Shown one piece after another: positions 1-8,485 of a stretch of DNA of 64,000 bases. A program made the position numbers and the translations under genes. The notes beneath the pieces were generated by a model, which saw nothing but the letters and a program-made list of their open reading frames with translations, had not been told where the DNA came from and ran no database searches. Location of the stretch: contig CAWKHA010000001.1 of assembly GCA_963849365.1 (NCBI GenBank), forward strand, positions 1,092,632 to 1,156,631, read 5' to 3'. Source of the stretch: CAVQCJ01 sp963849365. Lineage in GTDB: Bacteria > Actinomycetota > Actinomycetes > Prado026. Numbering within the stretch: position 1 is the first letter of the stretch; each line of letters starts with the position of its first letter.

Positions 1-2
1 GC

Positions 3-290
3 CACCGCCCCTCTCCCGGGGTGTTCGGGGAGCACGGCGTCCGGCTCGCGCCGGACTCGACGGCCGGCCGGATCCTGGGCGAGCACGTGGACGTGCGCTC
101 GTACCACCACCAGGGCGTGGCGGACGCCGGGACGCTGACCGTCACGGGGTGGGCCGACGACCGGACCGTCGAGGCGGTCGAGGACCCCGGCCACCGGTTC
201 GCCCTCGGCGTGCTGTGGCACCCCGAGGCGGGCGACGACCCGAGGCTGTTCGACGCCCTGGTGCTCGCGGCCGGCGACTCGCGGGGCTGA
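3..290 (+). CDS. Gamma-glutamyl-gamma-aminobutyrate hydrolase-like (PuuD family), C-terminal part
   Basis: This is the last 95 residues of a class I glutamine-amidotransferase-like hydrolase; the start lies left of the window. Visible family features are the SYHHQGV segment and the closing LGVLWHPE motif, whose His and Glu belong to the Cys-His-Glu triad; the nucleophile Cys is outside. PuuD-type enzymes (peptidase C26) release glutamate from gamma-glutamyl-GABA in the cytoplasm. The glutamine-synthetase-like gene at 7045-8412 and the aldehyde dehydrogenase at 5678-7030 would supply the ligase and oxidation steps of such a pathway. The family call is firm; the exact substrate is inferred. Confidence 0.85.
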   Translation, partial: HRPSPGVFGEHGVRLAPDSTAGRILGEHVDVRSYHHQGVADAGTLTVTGWADDRTVEAVEDPGHRFALGVLWHPEAGDDPRLFDALVLAAGDSRG

Positions 291-306
291 GGACGAGGAT
301 AAGGAA

Positions 307-333
307 AAGGCCCCATGCGGCCCCCCGGGCCTT
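307..333 (+). terminator. Possible terminator hairpin after the PuuD-like gene
   Basis: AAGGCCC and GGGCCTT pair over a C-rich loop, 17 nt after the stop codon. There is no long T tract, as is usual for terminators in this base composition. Moderate stem only. Confidence 0.4.
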
Positions 334-371
334 AGCGCGAGCGTCTTCTTCGTGAGCAACGAGGAGGACCC

Positions 372-557
372 ATGTACCCGGACCTGACCCACGCCGTCGC
401 GTTCGAGCGGACCGGCGACGACATCTACCGAGCGGCCATGCACCGGCGCAGCCGGCAGGCGCGCGCCGCGTCCGAGAGCGCCACACCCGAGCCGGCTCGT
501 CGCACCGTCCGCGTACCGTGGCTGCGTCGTCGCTCGTCGCGCCCGGCCCGGGCCTGA
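372..557 (+). CDS. Small hypothetical protein (61 aa)
   Basis: The ATG is preceded at ideal spacing by GAGGAGG, a strong ribosome-binding site, which is the main reason to believe it is translated. The product starts with a mixed hydrophobic/acidic segment (MYPDLTHAVAFERTGDD) and ends in a very Arg-rich tail, so it is basic overall and has no membrane segment. The stop lies 24 nt before the LuxR-family ATG, so the two may be co-transcribed. I recognise no family. The Arg-rich tail could be chance coding in high-GC DNA. Confidence 0.5.
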   Translation: MYPDLTHAVAFERTGDDIYRAAMHRRSRQARAASESATPEPARRTVRVPWLRRRSSRPARA

Positions 558-581
558 CGCACCGTGAACGGAGGGGACCCG

Positions 582-3455
582 ATGCGAGTGGTCGGACGTG
601 CGCCGGAGCTGGCCGCGGTGCGGTCGCTGCTCGCGGACACCGCCGCCGGCCAGCCGACCGTCGTGCTGCTGGGCGGCGACGCCGGTGTCGGCAAGACCGC
701 ATTCGCCAGGAGCGTCGCGGAGCTGGCGGCCGCGCAGGACTTCCAGGTCCTGACCGGCGCCTGCCTGTCGGTCGAGAGCGGCGTGCCGTTCGCGCCGGTG
801 GTGGAGGCGCTGCGACCGGTGCTGTCCGACCGGCCCGAGCAGCTCGGTCCGGCGGCGACGACCCTGCTCGGGCTCCTGCCCCGGGCCGCCACGGCCGCGC
901 CGATGCCCGCCGGCCAGGTGCTCGAGCTCCTGCTCGCCGCGCTGGCCCACCTCGCGTCCACCGCCCCGGTGCTCCTGGTGCTCGAGGACATGCACTGGGC
1001 CGACGCGTCGACCCGCGAGCTGGCCGTGCACCTGGCCAGGAACCTGCGCGGGCCGGTGTGCCTGCTGCTGTCGTACCGCTCCGACGACCTGCACCGCCGG
1101 CACCCGCTGCGGCAGAGCCTCACCGAGCTGTCGCGTGCCGCCAGGGCCGAGCGCCTCGAGCTGGGGCCGCTGGACCGGGACGGGCTGGCCGACCTGGTGG
1201 AGTGTCTCGTCGGTGCGCCCCCCGACCCGGCGTTCGTCGGCGCCGTGCTCGCGCGCAGTGGCGGCAACCCACTGTTCGCGGAGGAGCTCGTCGCCGCCGG
1301 GACGCGGGGCGGGCAGATCCCCCCGCGTCTCGCCGACCTGCTGCTGGCCCGGATCGACGCGCTGTCCGAGCCCACCGCGCGCATGCTGCGGACCGCGTCG
1401 GCCGGTGGGTCACGCGTCGACACCCAGCTCGTCGCCCGCGTCATGGGCCTGGACACCGCGGACGTGGAGGCGGCGGCCCGCGAGGCGGTGGACTTCAACG
1501 TCCTGTCGATCCGCTCGGGCTGCCTGGAGTTCCGGCACGAGCTGCTCCGCGAGGCCGCGTACGACGACCTGCTCCCCGGCGAGCGGTCCCGCCTGCACGG
1601 GCGCATCGCCGAGGCGTTCGAGGCGCGCCTGGCCGACAGCGGCACGGTCCCCACGATGAACGACGCCGCGCAGACGGCGTACCACTGGGACGCGGCGAAC
1701 CAGCTGCCCAAGGCCCTGCTCTGGTCGATGCGCGCCGGCGAGCTGGCCTCCCGGCTGGCGGCGCCGGAGGCCTTCACCTATCTCGACCGCGTGCTCGAGC
1801 TGTGGCCGCAGGTGCCCGACGCCAACGAGCTCAGCGGGGTCCCGCACGCCGAGGTGCTGCTGCTGGCGGCTCGCTCGGCGGAGATGTCCGGCCACCTCGA
1901 GCGCGCGCTCGCGCTGGTCGACCGGGCGATCGAGGAGGTCCGTGACGGTGCCGAGCCGCTGCTGGCCAGCCGGGTCTACGGGCTGCGCGGCAGCTTCTGC
2001 GGCGGCATCGGCGACTCGGTCGGCCGGGACCTCGCCGTCGACCGCGCGGTCGAGCTCGCCGAAGGCGAGCCGACGGTGGAGCTGGCCGCCGCGCTGGCCG
2101 TGAAGGCCACCCGGCTGGGCTACGACTTCCGGCTGGCCGAGGCGCTGCAGGTCGGCGAACGCGCCACGGCCATGGCGCAGCAGGTCGGCTCGCTGACCGA
2201 GGAGAGCAAGGCCAGGCTCGCGCTGGGCTGGGCGCTGATCCACACCGGAGCGGCGCAGGTCGGGCTGGGCCATTCCCGGCGGGCGGTGGAGCTGGCGACG
2301 GCCACCGGCCGGGACTACGACATCGCCGACGCCGCCGCGACCCTCGCCTTCCACCTGTTAGCGGCCGGCCGTCCGGGCGAGGCCCTGCAGGTCTCGGCCG
2401 ACGCCGCCCGCACGGCCGCCGGGCTGGGGATGCGGTGGATGACGTCGTTCTGCGTCAACCAGCGGGTCGAGTCGTTGTTGTGGACCGGGCAGTGGGAGGC
2501 CGCCGAGATCGCGCTGCGCGAGATGGTCGAGCTGGAGCGCGGCCTGTCGGCGTCCACGATCCCCGGCACCTCACGACTCTTCGACGGGATGCTGCGGCTG
2601 TGGCGCGGCGACGTCGACGGCGCGATCGGGTCGCTCGCCGCGGTGAAGGCGCACAAGGTGCGGCTGGACGACTTCTCAGCGGGCTGGGAGGCCGGCGCCT
2701 GGCTGGCCCAGGCGTACGCCGGACAGCGGCGGCCGGAGGCGCTCGACCTGGCCGTGTCGGTCGCGCACGCGGTCGCCGGCCGGCAGGGTGCCTACTCGAT
2801 CTCGTTCGCGGCCAGCACCCTGTTCGGCACGCTGTTCATGCTCGGGATCGGGCCGGACGACCAGGACGGGCAGGACGTGCACGCCCTCGCCCACGAGCTC
2901 CTCGTCGCCGCACGGGCCGCGCCGGTCCCCTCGCCCGGGACGATCCCGGCAGGCTTCCTCGCGTCGGCGGACGCCTGGGCGACGACGGCGGCGGGCTCGC
3001 CGGACCCGCGGCTGTGGCGCGAGGCCGTGCAGGCCTGGGCGTCGTTCCCGCCGCAGGCGACCCAGGCACGGGCGATGCTCGCGCACGCCCTGCTCGCCAC
3101 CGGCGACCGCGACGCGGCCCGTGCGGAGACGGTGCACGCCTGGACCGAGGCCACCGACATGGGCGCGGCCCTGCTGGCCGAGCAGGTCGGGGCGTTCGCG
3201 CGGCGGGCCAGGTTCGGGCTGCAGGCCGCCACCGGGGCGCCGAGCGCGCTCGACGTGCTGACGCCGCGCGAGCGCGAGGTGCTGGCGCTGCTGGCCGACG
3301 GCGCGTCCAACCGCGTCATCGGCGAGCGGCTGTTCATCAGCACGAAGACCGCCGGCGTGCACGTGTCCAACCTGCTCGCCAAGCTCGGTGTCTCCAGCCG
3401 GCTGGAGGCGGCAGCGATCGCGCACCGCGCCGGCCTCGACCTGTCCCGCGAGTGA
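582..3455 (+). CDS. LuxR-family transcriptional regulator with N-terminal AAA ATPase (LAL type)
   Basis: A 957-residue regulator of the MalT/LAL kind. It has an N-terminal P-loop (GGDAGVGKT, about residues 26-34), a Walker B region (VLLVLEDMHWAD, about residue 130), a long helical-repeat middle and a C-terminal LuxR helix-turn-helix beginning LTPREREVLALLADG and containing VIGERLFISTKTAGVHVSNL. The start is placed at ATG 582 because GGAGGGG lies just upstream; an in-frame GTG at 564 would add six residues. Such proteins bind ATP and an inducer and activate nearby promoters. It ends 7 nt before the kinase/monooxygenase fusion gene, which is probably its co-transcribed partner. Confidence 0.9.
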   Translation: MRVVGRAPELAAVRSLLADTAAGQPTVVLLGGDAGVGKTAFARSVAELAAAQDFQVLTGACLSVESGVPFAPVVEALRPVLSDRPEQLGPAATTLLGLLPRAATAAPMPAGQVLELLLAALAHLASTAPVLLVLEDMHWADASTRELAVHLARNLRGPVCLLLSYRSDDLHRRHPLRQSLTELSRAARAERLELGPLDRDGLADLVECLVGAPPDPAFVGAVLARSGGNPLFAEELVAAGTRGGQIPPRLADLLLARIDALSEPTARMLRTASAGGSRVDTQLVARVMGLDTADVEAAAREAVDFNVLSIRSGCLEFRHELLREAAYDDLLPGERSRLHGRIAEAFEARLADSGTVPTMNDAAQTAYHWDAANQLPKALLWSMRAGELASRLAAPEAFTYLDRVLELWPQVPDANELSGVPHAEVLLLAARSAEMSGHLERALALVDRAIEEVRDGAEPLLASRVYGLRGSFCGGIGDSVGRDLAVDRAVELAEGEPTVELAAALAVKATRLGYDFRLAEALQVGERATAMAQQVGSLTEESKARLALGWALIHTGAAQVGLGHSRRAVELATATGRDYDIADAAATLAFHLLAAGRPGEALQVSADAARTAAGLGMRWMTSFCVNQRVESLLWTGQWEAAEIALREMVELERGLSASTIPGTSRLFDGMLRLWRGDVDGAIGSLAAVKAHKVRLDDFSAGWEAGAWLAQAYAGQRRPEALDLAVSVAHAVAGRQGAYSISFAASTLFGTLFMLGIGPDDQDGQDVHALAHELLVAARAAPVPSPGTIPAGFLASADAWATTAAGSPDPRLWREAVQAWASFPPQATQARAMLAHALLATGDRDAARAETVHAWTEATDMGAALLAEQVGAFARRARFGLQAATGAPSALDVLTPREREVLALLADGASNRVIGERLFISTKTAGVHVSNLLAKLGVSSRLEAAAIAHRAGLDLSRE

Positions 3456-3462
3456 GCGCACG

Positions 3463-4911
3463 GTGGACCTGCCGGACCCCAGCCTCGTGGTGCTCGTCGG
3501 CCCTGGCGCGTCGGGCAAGAGCACCTGGGCCGCGCAGAACTTCCCGCCGTCCTGCGTGGTCTCCAGCGACGCGCTGCGAGCGCTCGTCGGGTTCGCGGCG
3601 GACGACCTGTCGGCCAGCGCCGACGCGTTCGGGCTGCTGCGCGACATCGTCCGGCTGCGCGCCGGCCGCCGCCTGACCACTGTCGTCGACACGCTCGGTG
3701 GCGAGCGCGGCGATTGGCTCGCGCTCGCCCGCGAGCACCGGATGCCCTGCGTCGCGGTCGCCTTCGACACCCCCGCCCAGGTGTGCCGCGACCGCAACCG
3801 CGCGCGCCCGCGCCCCATCCCCGCCGCCGTGCTGGCGGCGCAGTTGCGCGCCTGGGCCGGCACCCGTGACGGCCTGCGCGACGAGGGTTTCGACCGCGTG
3901 CTCGCCGCGGAGCCGGTCCGGGTGGTGCCCGCGACGTTCGCGGCTGCGCGCACCGCCGCGCAGCGCCAGCGCGAGTCGCCCGCCGGCCTGCGGTTCGGTC
4001 TGCACCTCGGCGAGTTCGCCGGCGGCGCTCCGCAGCTGCGCACCGGCCTGCGCGCCCTGGCCGCCGGGGCGGAGGAGGCCGGGTTCGACGCGCTTTACGT
4101 GATGGACCACTTCCGGCAGATCCCGCAGGTCGGCCGGGCGTGGGACGACTTCCTCGAGAGCTACACGACGCTGGCGTACCTCGCCGCCTGCACCGAGCGG
4201 GTGCGCCTGGGGGCGCTGGTCACCGGCGTCACGTACCGCAACGTCGCGCACCTGGGGAAGATCGTCGCGACGCTGGACGTGCTCAGCGGTGGTCGTGCGG
4301 TGTGCGGTCTGGGCCTCGCGTGGTTCGCGGCCGAGCACACGGCGTACGGCTGGGACTTCCCGCCCGCCGCGCAGCGCTACGACCTGCTCGAGGACGCGCT
4401 GCAGCTGCTGCCGCTGCTGTGGGGCCCGGGCAGCCCGGCGTTCGAGGGCCGCGCGATCGCCGTCCCGGAGGCCGTCTGCTACCCGCGGCCGCTGCAGCAG
4501 CACATCCGGGTGATCGTCGGCGGGGGCGGCGAGCGCCGGACCCTGCGGCTGGCCGCGCAGTACGCCGACGCCGCCAACGTCATGGGCGACCTGGCCACCG
4601 TGCAGCGCAAGGCCGCGGTCCTGCGCGCGCACTGCGCGGACACCGGCCGGCAGGTCGAGCTCACGCACCTGTCCACCGTGCTCGTCGGCGCCGACGACCG
4701 TCACGTCGCGGCACTCGTCGACGCCGGCCGGCCCCGCGGGCGTTCCGCCGCGACCTATGCGGCGTCCGTGAACGCGGGGACGGTCGCGGACCACGTCGGC
4801 CGCTTCCGCGAGCTCGCCGAGGCCGGCGTCGGCGAGGTGATGGTCCGGCTCACCGACCCAGCCGCCCTGGAGCCGATGGCCGGCGTCATCGCGGCGTTCA
4901 GAGCGGGGTGA
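3463..4911 (+). CDS. P-loop kinase-like domain fused to an LLM-class F420-dependent oxidoreductase
   Basis: A 482-residue two-domain protein. Residues about 1-165 form a polynucleotide-kinase-like P-loop domain with Walker A VGPGASGKST near the start and an Arg-rich lid (CRDRNRARPRP). Residues about 175-482 form a luciferase-like TIM-barrel monooxygenase opening FGLHLGEFAGG, with YVMDHF, RVRLGALVTGVTYRN and SGGRAVCGLGLAW, typical of F420-dependent oxidoreductases. The GTG at 3463 puts the P-loop close to the N-terminus, 7 nt after the LuxR stop. The 3' end overlaps the convergent SDR gene by 14 nt. A single continuous frame makes this a true fusion. Substrates of both halves are unknown. Confidence 0.85.
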   Translation: MDLPDPSLVVLVGPGASGKSTWAAQNFPPSCVVSSDALRALVGFAADDLSASADAFGLLRDIVRLRAGRRLTTVVDTLGGERGDWLALAREHRMPCVAVAFDTPAQVCRDRNRARPRPIPAAVLAAQLRAWAGTRDGLRDEGFDRVLAAEPVRVVPATFAAARTAAQRQRESPAGLRFGLHLGEFAGGAPQLRTGLRALAAGAEEAGFDALYVMDHFRQIPQVGRAWDDFLESYTTLAYLAACTERVRLGALVTGVTYRNVAHLGKIVATLDVLSGGRAVCGLGLAWFAAEHTAYGWDFPPAAQRYDLLEDALQLLPLLWGPGSPAFEGRAIAVPEAVCYPRPLQQHIRVIVGGGGERRTLRLAAQYADAANVMGDLATVQRKAAVLRAHCADTGRQVELTHLSTVLVGADDRHVAALVDAGRPRGRSAATYAASVNAGTVADHVGRFRELAEAGVGEVMVRLTDPAALEPMAGVIAAFRAG

Positions 4912-5662
4912 CGTACGCCCCGCTGATCCCGCCGTCCACCAGGAACTCCGCCGCTGTGATGAACGACGAGTCGTCGCTCGCCAGGAACGCCACCGCGGCC
5001 GCGATCTCCTCGGCGTTCGCGAACCGGCCCATCGGGATGTGCACGAGCCGGCGGGCCGCCCGTTCCGGGTCCTTCGCGAACAGCTCCTGCAGCAGCGGGG
5101 TGTTGACCGGGCCGGGGCACAGCGCGTTGACCCGGATGCCCTCGCGGGCGAACTGCACGCCGAGCTCGCGCGACATCGCGAGCACGCCACCCTTGGACGC
5201 CGTGTACGAGATCTGCGACGTGGCCGCACCCATCTTCGCGACGAAGGACGCGGTGTTGATGATCGAGCCGCGGCCGCGCGCCTGCATGTGCGGGATGGCG
5301 TACTTGCAGCACAGGTACACCGACGTCAGGTTGACCTCCTGCACCCGGCGCCACGCGTCGATGCCGGTGGTGAGGATCGAGTCGTCGTCGGGCGGCGAGA
5401 TGCCCGCGTTGTTGAACGCGATGTCCAGCCCGCCGTACGCCTGAACCGCCCGGGCGAACATGGCCTCGACCTGCGCCTCGTCGGTGACGTCGACCTGGAC
5501 GAACGTGCCGCCCACCTCCTGCGCGGCGGCGGCGCCCGACACCGGGTCCATGTCGGCGCACACGACGCTCGCACCCTCGGCCGCGAACCGGCGCGCGGTG
5601 GCCAGGCCGATGCCGCTGCCGGCACCGGTGATGACGGCGACCCGGCCTTCCAGACGGTTCAT
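4898..5662 (-). CDS. SDR-family NAD(P)-dependent oxidoreductase
   Basis: A 254-residue classical short-chain dehydrogenase. It has the TGAGSGIG cofactor motif near residue 13, an acidic residue after strand 2 (CADMDP, suggesting NAD preference), the NNAG motif (AFNNAGISP) and the catalytic YTASK motif (SYTASKGG), followed by IRVNALCPGPVNTPLL. It resembles 3-oxoacyl-ACP reductase/glucose dehydrogenase-like enzymes. It lies 15 nt downstream of the aldehyde dehydrogenase on the same strand and is probably the last gene of that operon, oxidising an alcohol or ketone intermediate. Substrate unknown. Confidence 0.9.
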   Translation of the reverse strand: MNRLEGRVAVITGAGSGIGLATARRFAAEGASVVCADMDPVSGAAAAQEVGGTFVQVDVTDEAQVEAMFARAVQAYGGLDIAFNNAGISPPDDDSILTTGIDAWRRVQEVNLTSVYLCCKYAIPHMQARGRGSIINTASFVAKMGAATSQISYTASKGGVLAMSRELGVQFAREGIRVNALCPGPVNTPLLQELFAKDPERAARRLVHIPMGRFANAEEIAAAVAFLASDDSSFITAAEFLVDGGISGAYVTPL

Positions 5663-5677
5663 TGGGGCTGCCTCTCC

Positions 5678-7030
5678 TCAGGTCGCTATGAAGACGTTCT
5701 TGGTCTCGGTGAACGCGTCGACGGCGTCGGGCCCGAGCTCGCGGCCCAGGCCGGACTGCTTGTAGCCCCCGAACGGGGTCGAGTAGCGCACCGACGAGTG
5801 GCTGTTCACCGACAGGTTCCCGGTCTCGACGGCGCGCGAGACCCGCAGCCCGCGCCCGAGGCTCTCGGTCCAGATCGAGCCCGACAGCCCGTACGGCGTG
5901 TCGTTCGCCAGCCGGATCGCGTCCGCCTCGTCCTCGAACGGCAAGACGACCACGACCGGTCCGAAGATCTCCTCGCGCACCGAGCGGTCCGTCTCGGCCA
6001 CCGGCGCCAGCACCGTCGGCGGGTACCAGAACCCGGGCCCCTCGGGCACCGTGCCGCGGATCGCGACCGGACTGCCCTCGGGGACGTAGGACGCCACCGT
6101 GTCCCACTGGCCGCGCGAGATCAGCGGCCCCATCTCGGCCGTGTCCAGCCTGGGGTCCTCCACCCGGACCCCCAGCACCGCCGGCTCGAGCAGCTCCATG
6201 AACCGGTCGAACACCGAGCGCTGCACGAGGATGCGCGAGCGCGCGCAGCAGTCCTGGCCGGCGTTGTCGAACACGCCGTACGGCGCGGTGGCCGCGGCCC
6301 GTTCGAGGTCGGCGTCGGCGAAGACGATGTTGGCGCTCTTGCCGCCCAGCTCCAGCGTGACCCGCTTGACCTGGTCGGCGCAGCCGCGCATCACGTGCTG
6401 CCCGACCGCCGTCGACCCGGTGAAGACCACCTTGCGGACCAGCGGGTGCGTCACGAACCGATCGCCGACGACCGATCCCTTGCCCGGCAGGATCGTCAGG
6501 ACGTCCTGCGCCAGCCCCGCCTCCAGCGCGAGCTCGCCCAGCCGGATCGCCGTCAGCGGCGTGAGCTCGGCCGGCTTGAGCACCACCGTGTTGCCGGCGG
6601 CCAGCGCGGGCGCGAAGCCCCAGCCGGCGATCGGCATCGGGAAGTTCCACGGGACGATGACGCCGACGACTCCCAGCGGCTCCTTGAAGGTGATGTCCAC
6701 ACCGCCGGCCACCGGGATCTGCCGGCCGAACAGCCGTTCGGGCGCCGCGCTGTAGTACGTCAGCACGTCGCGGACGTTGCCCGCCTCCCAGCGCGCGTTG
6801 CCGACCGTGTGCCCGGAGTTGGCCACCTCGAGCTGCGCGAGCTCCTCGATGTGCCGGTCGACCTGCTCCGCGAAGCGGCGCAGCAACCGCCCTCGGTCCG
6901 CGGGGGCCAGCTCGCGCCAGGACTCCTGCGCCTTGGCGGTGCGCTCGATCGCGGCATCGGTGGCTGCGGCGTCGAACTGCTCGACGGCCGCCACGACCTG
7001 CTCGGTCGCGGGGTTCACGACTTCATGCAT
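5678..7030 (-). CDS. Aldehyde dehydrogenase family protein
   Basis: A 450-residue NAD(P)-dependent aldehyde dehydrogenase, slightly shorter than the usual 475-500. It shows PWNFPM, the general base in LELGGKS (Glu about 227), nucleophile Cys about 261 in GQDCCARSR, EEIFGPV, and the C-terminal GGYKQSGLGREL segment. ATG 7030 gives the family N-terminus (MHEVVNPATEQ). It sits 14 nt after the glutamine-synthetase-like gene and 15 nt before the SDR. In a gamma-glutamylation pathway it would oxidise a gamma-glutamyl-aminoaldehyde to the acid (PuuC role); this role is inferred from the neighbours. Confidence 0.92.
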   Translation of the reverse strand: MHEVVNPATEQVVAAVEQFDAAATDAAIERTAKAQESWRELAPADRGRLLRRFAEQVDRHIEELAQLEVANSGHTVGNARWEAGNVRDVLTYYSAAPERLFGRQIPVAGGVDITFKEPLGVVGVIVPWNFPMPIAGWGFAPALAAGNTVVLKPAELTPLTAIRLGELALEAGLAQDVLTILPGKGSVVGDRFVTHPLVRKVVFTGSTAVGQHVMRGCADQVKRVTLELGGKSANIVFADADLERAAATAPYGVFDNAGQDCCARSRILVQRSVFDRFMELLEPAVLGVRVEDPRLDTAEMGPLISRGQWDTVASYVPEGSPVAIRGTVPEGPGFWYPPTVLAPVAETDRSVREEIFGPVVVVLPFEDEADAIRLANDTPYGLSGSIWTESLGRGLRVSRAVETGNLSVNSHSSVRYSTPFGGYKQSGLGRELGPDAVDAFTETKNVFIAT

Positions 7031-7044
7031 GGACGTCCCTCCGC

Positions 7045-8412
7045 TCAGAGCCGCTCGAAGCCACGGACGCGTTCCCAGTCGGTGATGGCACGCCCGAACG
7101 AGTCCAGCTCGACGCGAGCCATGTTCAGGTAGTGGTCGACGACGTCGTCGCCGAACGTGCTGCGCGCCCACTCGCTCGAGTCCCACAGCGCGGCCGCCTT
7201 GCCCAGCGAGTCCGGCACGTGCTCCGCGCCGGACGCGTAGGCGTTGCCGGCGAAGGCGGGCTCGAGGTCGAGCCCGCGCTGCACCCCGTCCAACCCGGAC
7301 GCCACCATGCCCGCCACGGCGAGGTAGGGGTTGACGTCGCCGCCGGGGACGCGGTTCTCCAGCCGCAGGCCCGCGCCGTGGCCGACGAGGCGGAACGAGC
7401 AGGTGCGGTTGTCCCGGCCCCACTTGATCGCCGTCGGCGCGAACGACCCTTCGACGTACCGCTTGTACGAGTTGATGTTCGGCGCGAACAGCAGCGTGAG
7501 CTCGCGCATGTGGGCGAGCTGCCCGGCGATGAACGAGCGCCCGACCGCGCTCAGGCCGAACTCGTGGTCCGCGTCGTCGGCCAGGACCAGCGAGCCGTCC
7601 GTCCCGCGGAACGACAGGTGGATGTGGCAGGAGTTCCCCTCGCGCTCGTTGTACTTCGACATGAACGTGAGCGACATGCCCTCCTGCGCGGCGATCTCCT
7701 TGGCGCCGTTCTTGTAGATCACGTGGTTGTCGCAGGTCCCGAGGGCCTCGGTGTACTTGAAGGCGATCTCGTGCTGCCCGAAGTTGCACTCGCCCTTGGC
7801 GGACTCGACGGTCATCCCCGCGCCGGTCATCTCATTGCGGATCCGGCGCAGCAGCGGCTCGACCCGGGCGGTGCCGAGCATCGAGTAGTCGACGTTGTAC
7901 AGGTTCGCCGGCGTCAGGTTCCGGTAACCGGACTGCCAGGCCTGCTCGTAGGTGTCACGGAAGACGATGAACTCCAGCTCGGTGCCGACGTACGCCCGCA
8001 TCCCGGCCTCCTCGAGGCGGGCGAGCTGCCGCCGCAGGATCTGGCGGGGCGACGCCACGACGTCGCTCCCGTCCTCCCACTGCAGGTCCGCGATGAGCGC
8101 GACCGTCCCCGCCTGCCACGGCACCCGGCGCAGGGTGCTCATGTCGGGGATCATCACGAAGTCGCCGTACCCCCGCTCCCACGAGCTCATCGCGTAGCCG
8201 CCGACGGTGTTCATGTCCACGTCGACCGCGAGGAGGTAGTTGCAGCCCTCCGTCCCGTGGGCCAGCACCGTGTCCATGAAGTAGTCCGCGTGCAGGCGCT
8301 TGCCCTGCAGGCGACCCTGCATGTCGGTGATCATCACCAGGACGGTGTCCACCGTCCCGGCGGCGACGTCTGCGGCCAGCTGCTCGACAGTGAGCGCAGG
8401 CGTACGGCTCAT
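7045..8412 (-). CDS. Glutamine synthetase-like gamma-glutamylamine synthetase (PuuA/GlnA3/GlnA4 type)
   Basis: A 455-residue member of the glutamine synthetase family. It retains the metal and ATP-binding motifs ELEFIVF, the GECNFGQHEIAFKY block, HIHLS and the NSYKR / RLENRVPGGDVNPYLA C-terminal blocks. The adenylylation region of housekeeping GlnA is not evident. In actinomycetes such paralogues (GlnA3, GlnA4) ligate glutamate to polyamines or ethanolamine instead of ammonia. The flanking aldehyde dehydrogenase and the PuuD-like hydrolase support an amine-catabolic role. ATG 8412 gives MSRTPALTVEQL. It is the first gene of a leftward trio with the ALDH and SDR. Confidence 0.9.
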   Translation of the reverse strand: MSRTPALTVEQLAADVAAGTVDTVLVMITDMQGRLQGKRLHADYFMDTVLAHGTEGCNYLLAVDVDMNTVGGYAMSSWERGYGDFVMIPDMSTLRRVPWQAGTVALIADLQWEDGSDVVASPRQILRRQLARLEEAGMRAYVGTELEFIVFRDTYEQAWQSGYRNLTPANLYNVDYSMLGTARVEPLLRRIRNEMTGAGMTVESAKGECNFGQHEIAFKYTEALGTCDNHVIYKNGAKEIAAQEGMSLTFMSKYNEREGNSCHIHLSFRGTDGSLVLADDADHEFGLSAVGRSFIAGQLAHMRELTLLFAPNINSYKRYVEGSFAPTAIKWGRDNRTCSFRLVGHGAGLRLENRVPGGDVNPYLAVAGMVASGLDGVQRGLDLEPAFAGNAYASGAEHVPDSLGKAAALWDSSEWARSTFGDDVVDHYLNMARVELDSFGRAITDWERVRGFERL

Positions 8413-8485
8413 GGCGGGGCCCTCTCGTCCGGCGGAGCTGCTGGATCCGGCTGTCCCGTTCAGCGAATGGTTCGAAAGCGCATGT

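Noticed and set aside
142..702. Long minus-strand open frame opposite the PuuD-like and small genes
   Set aside because: Arg/Pro-rich composition typical of a shadow frame in high-GC DNA, no domain, and it covers genes with good Shine-Dalgarno sites.
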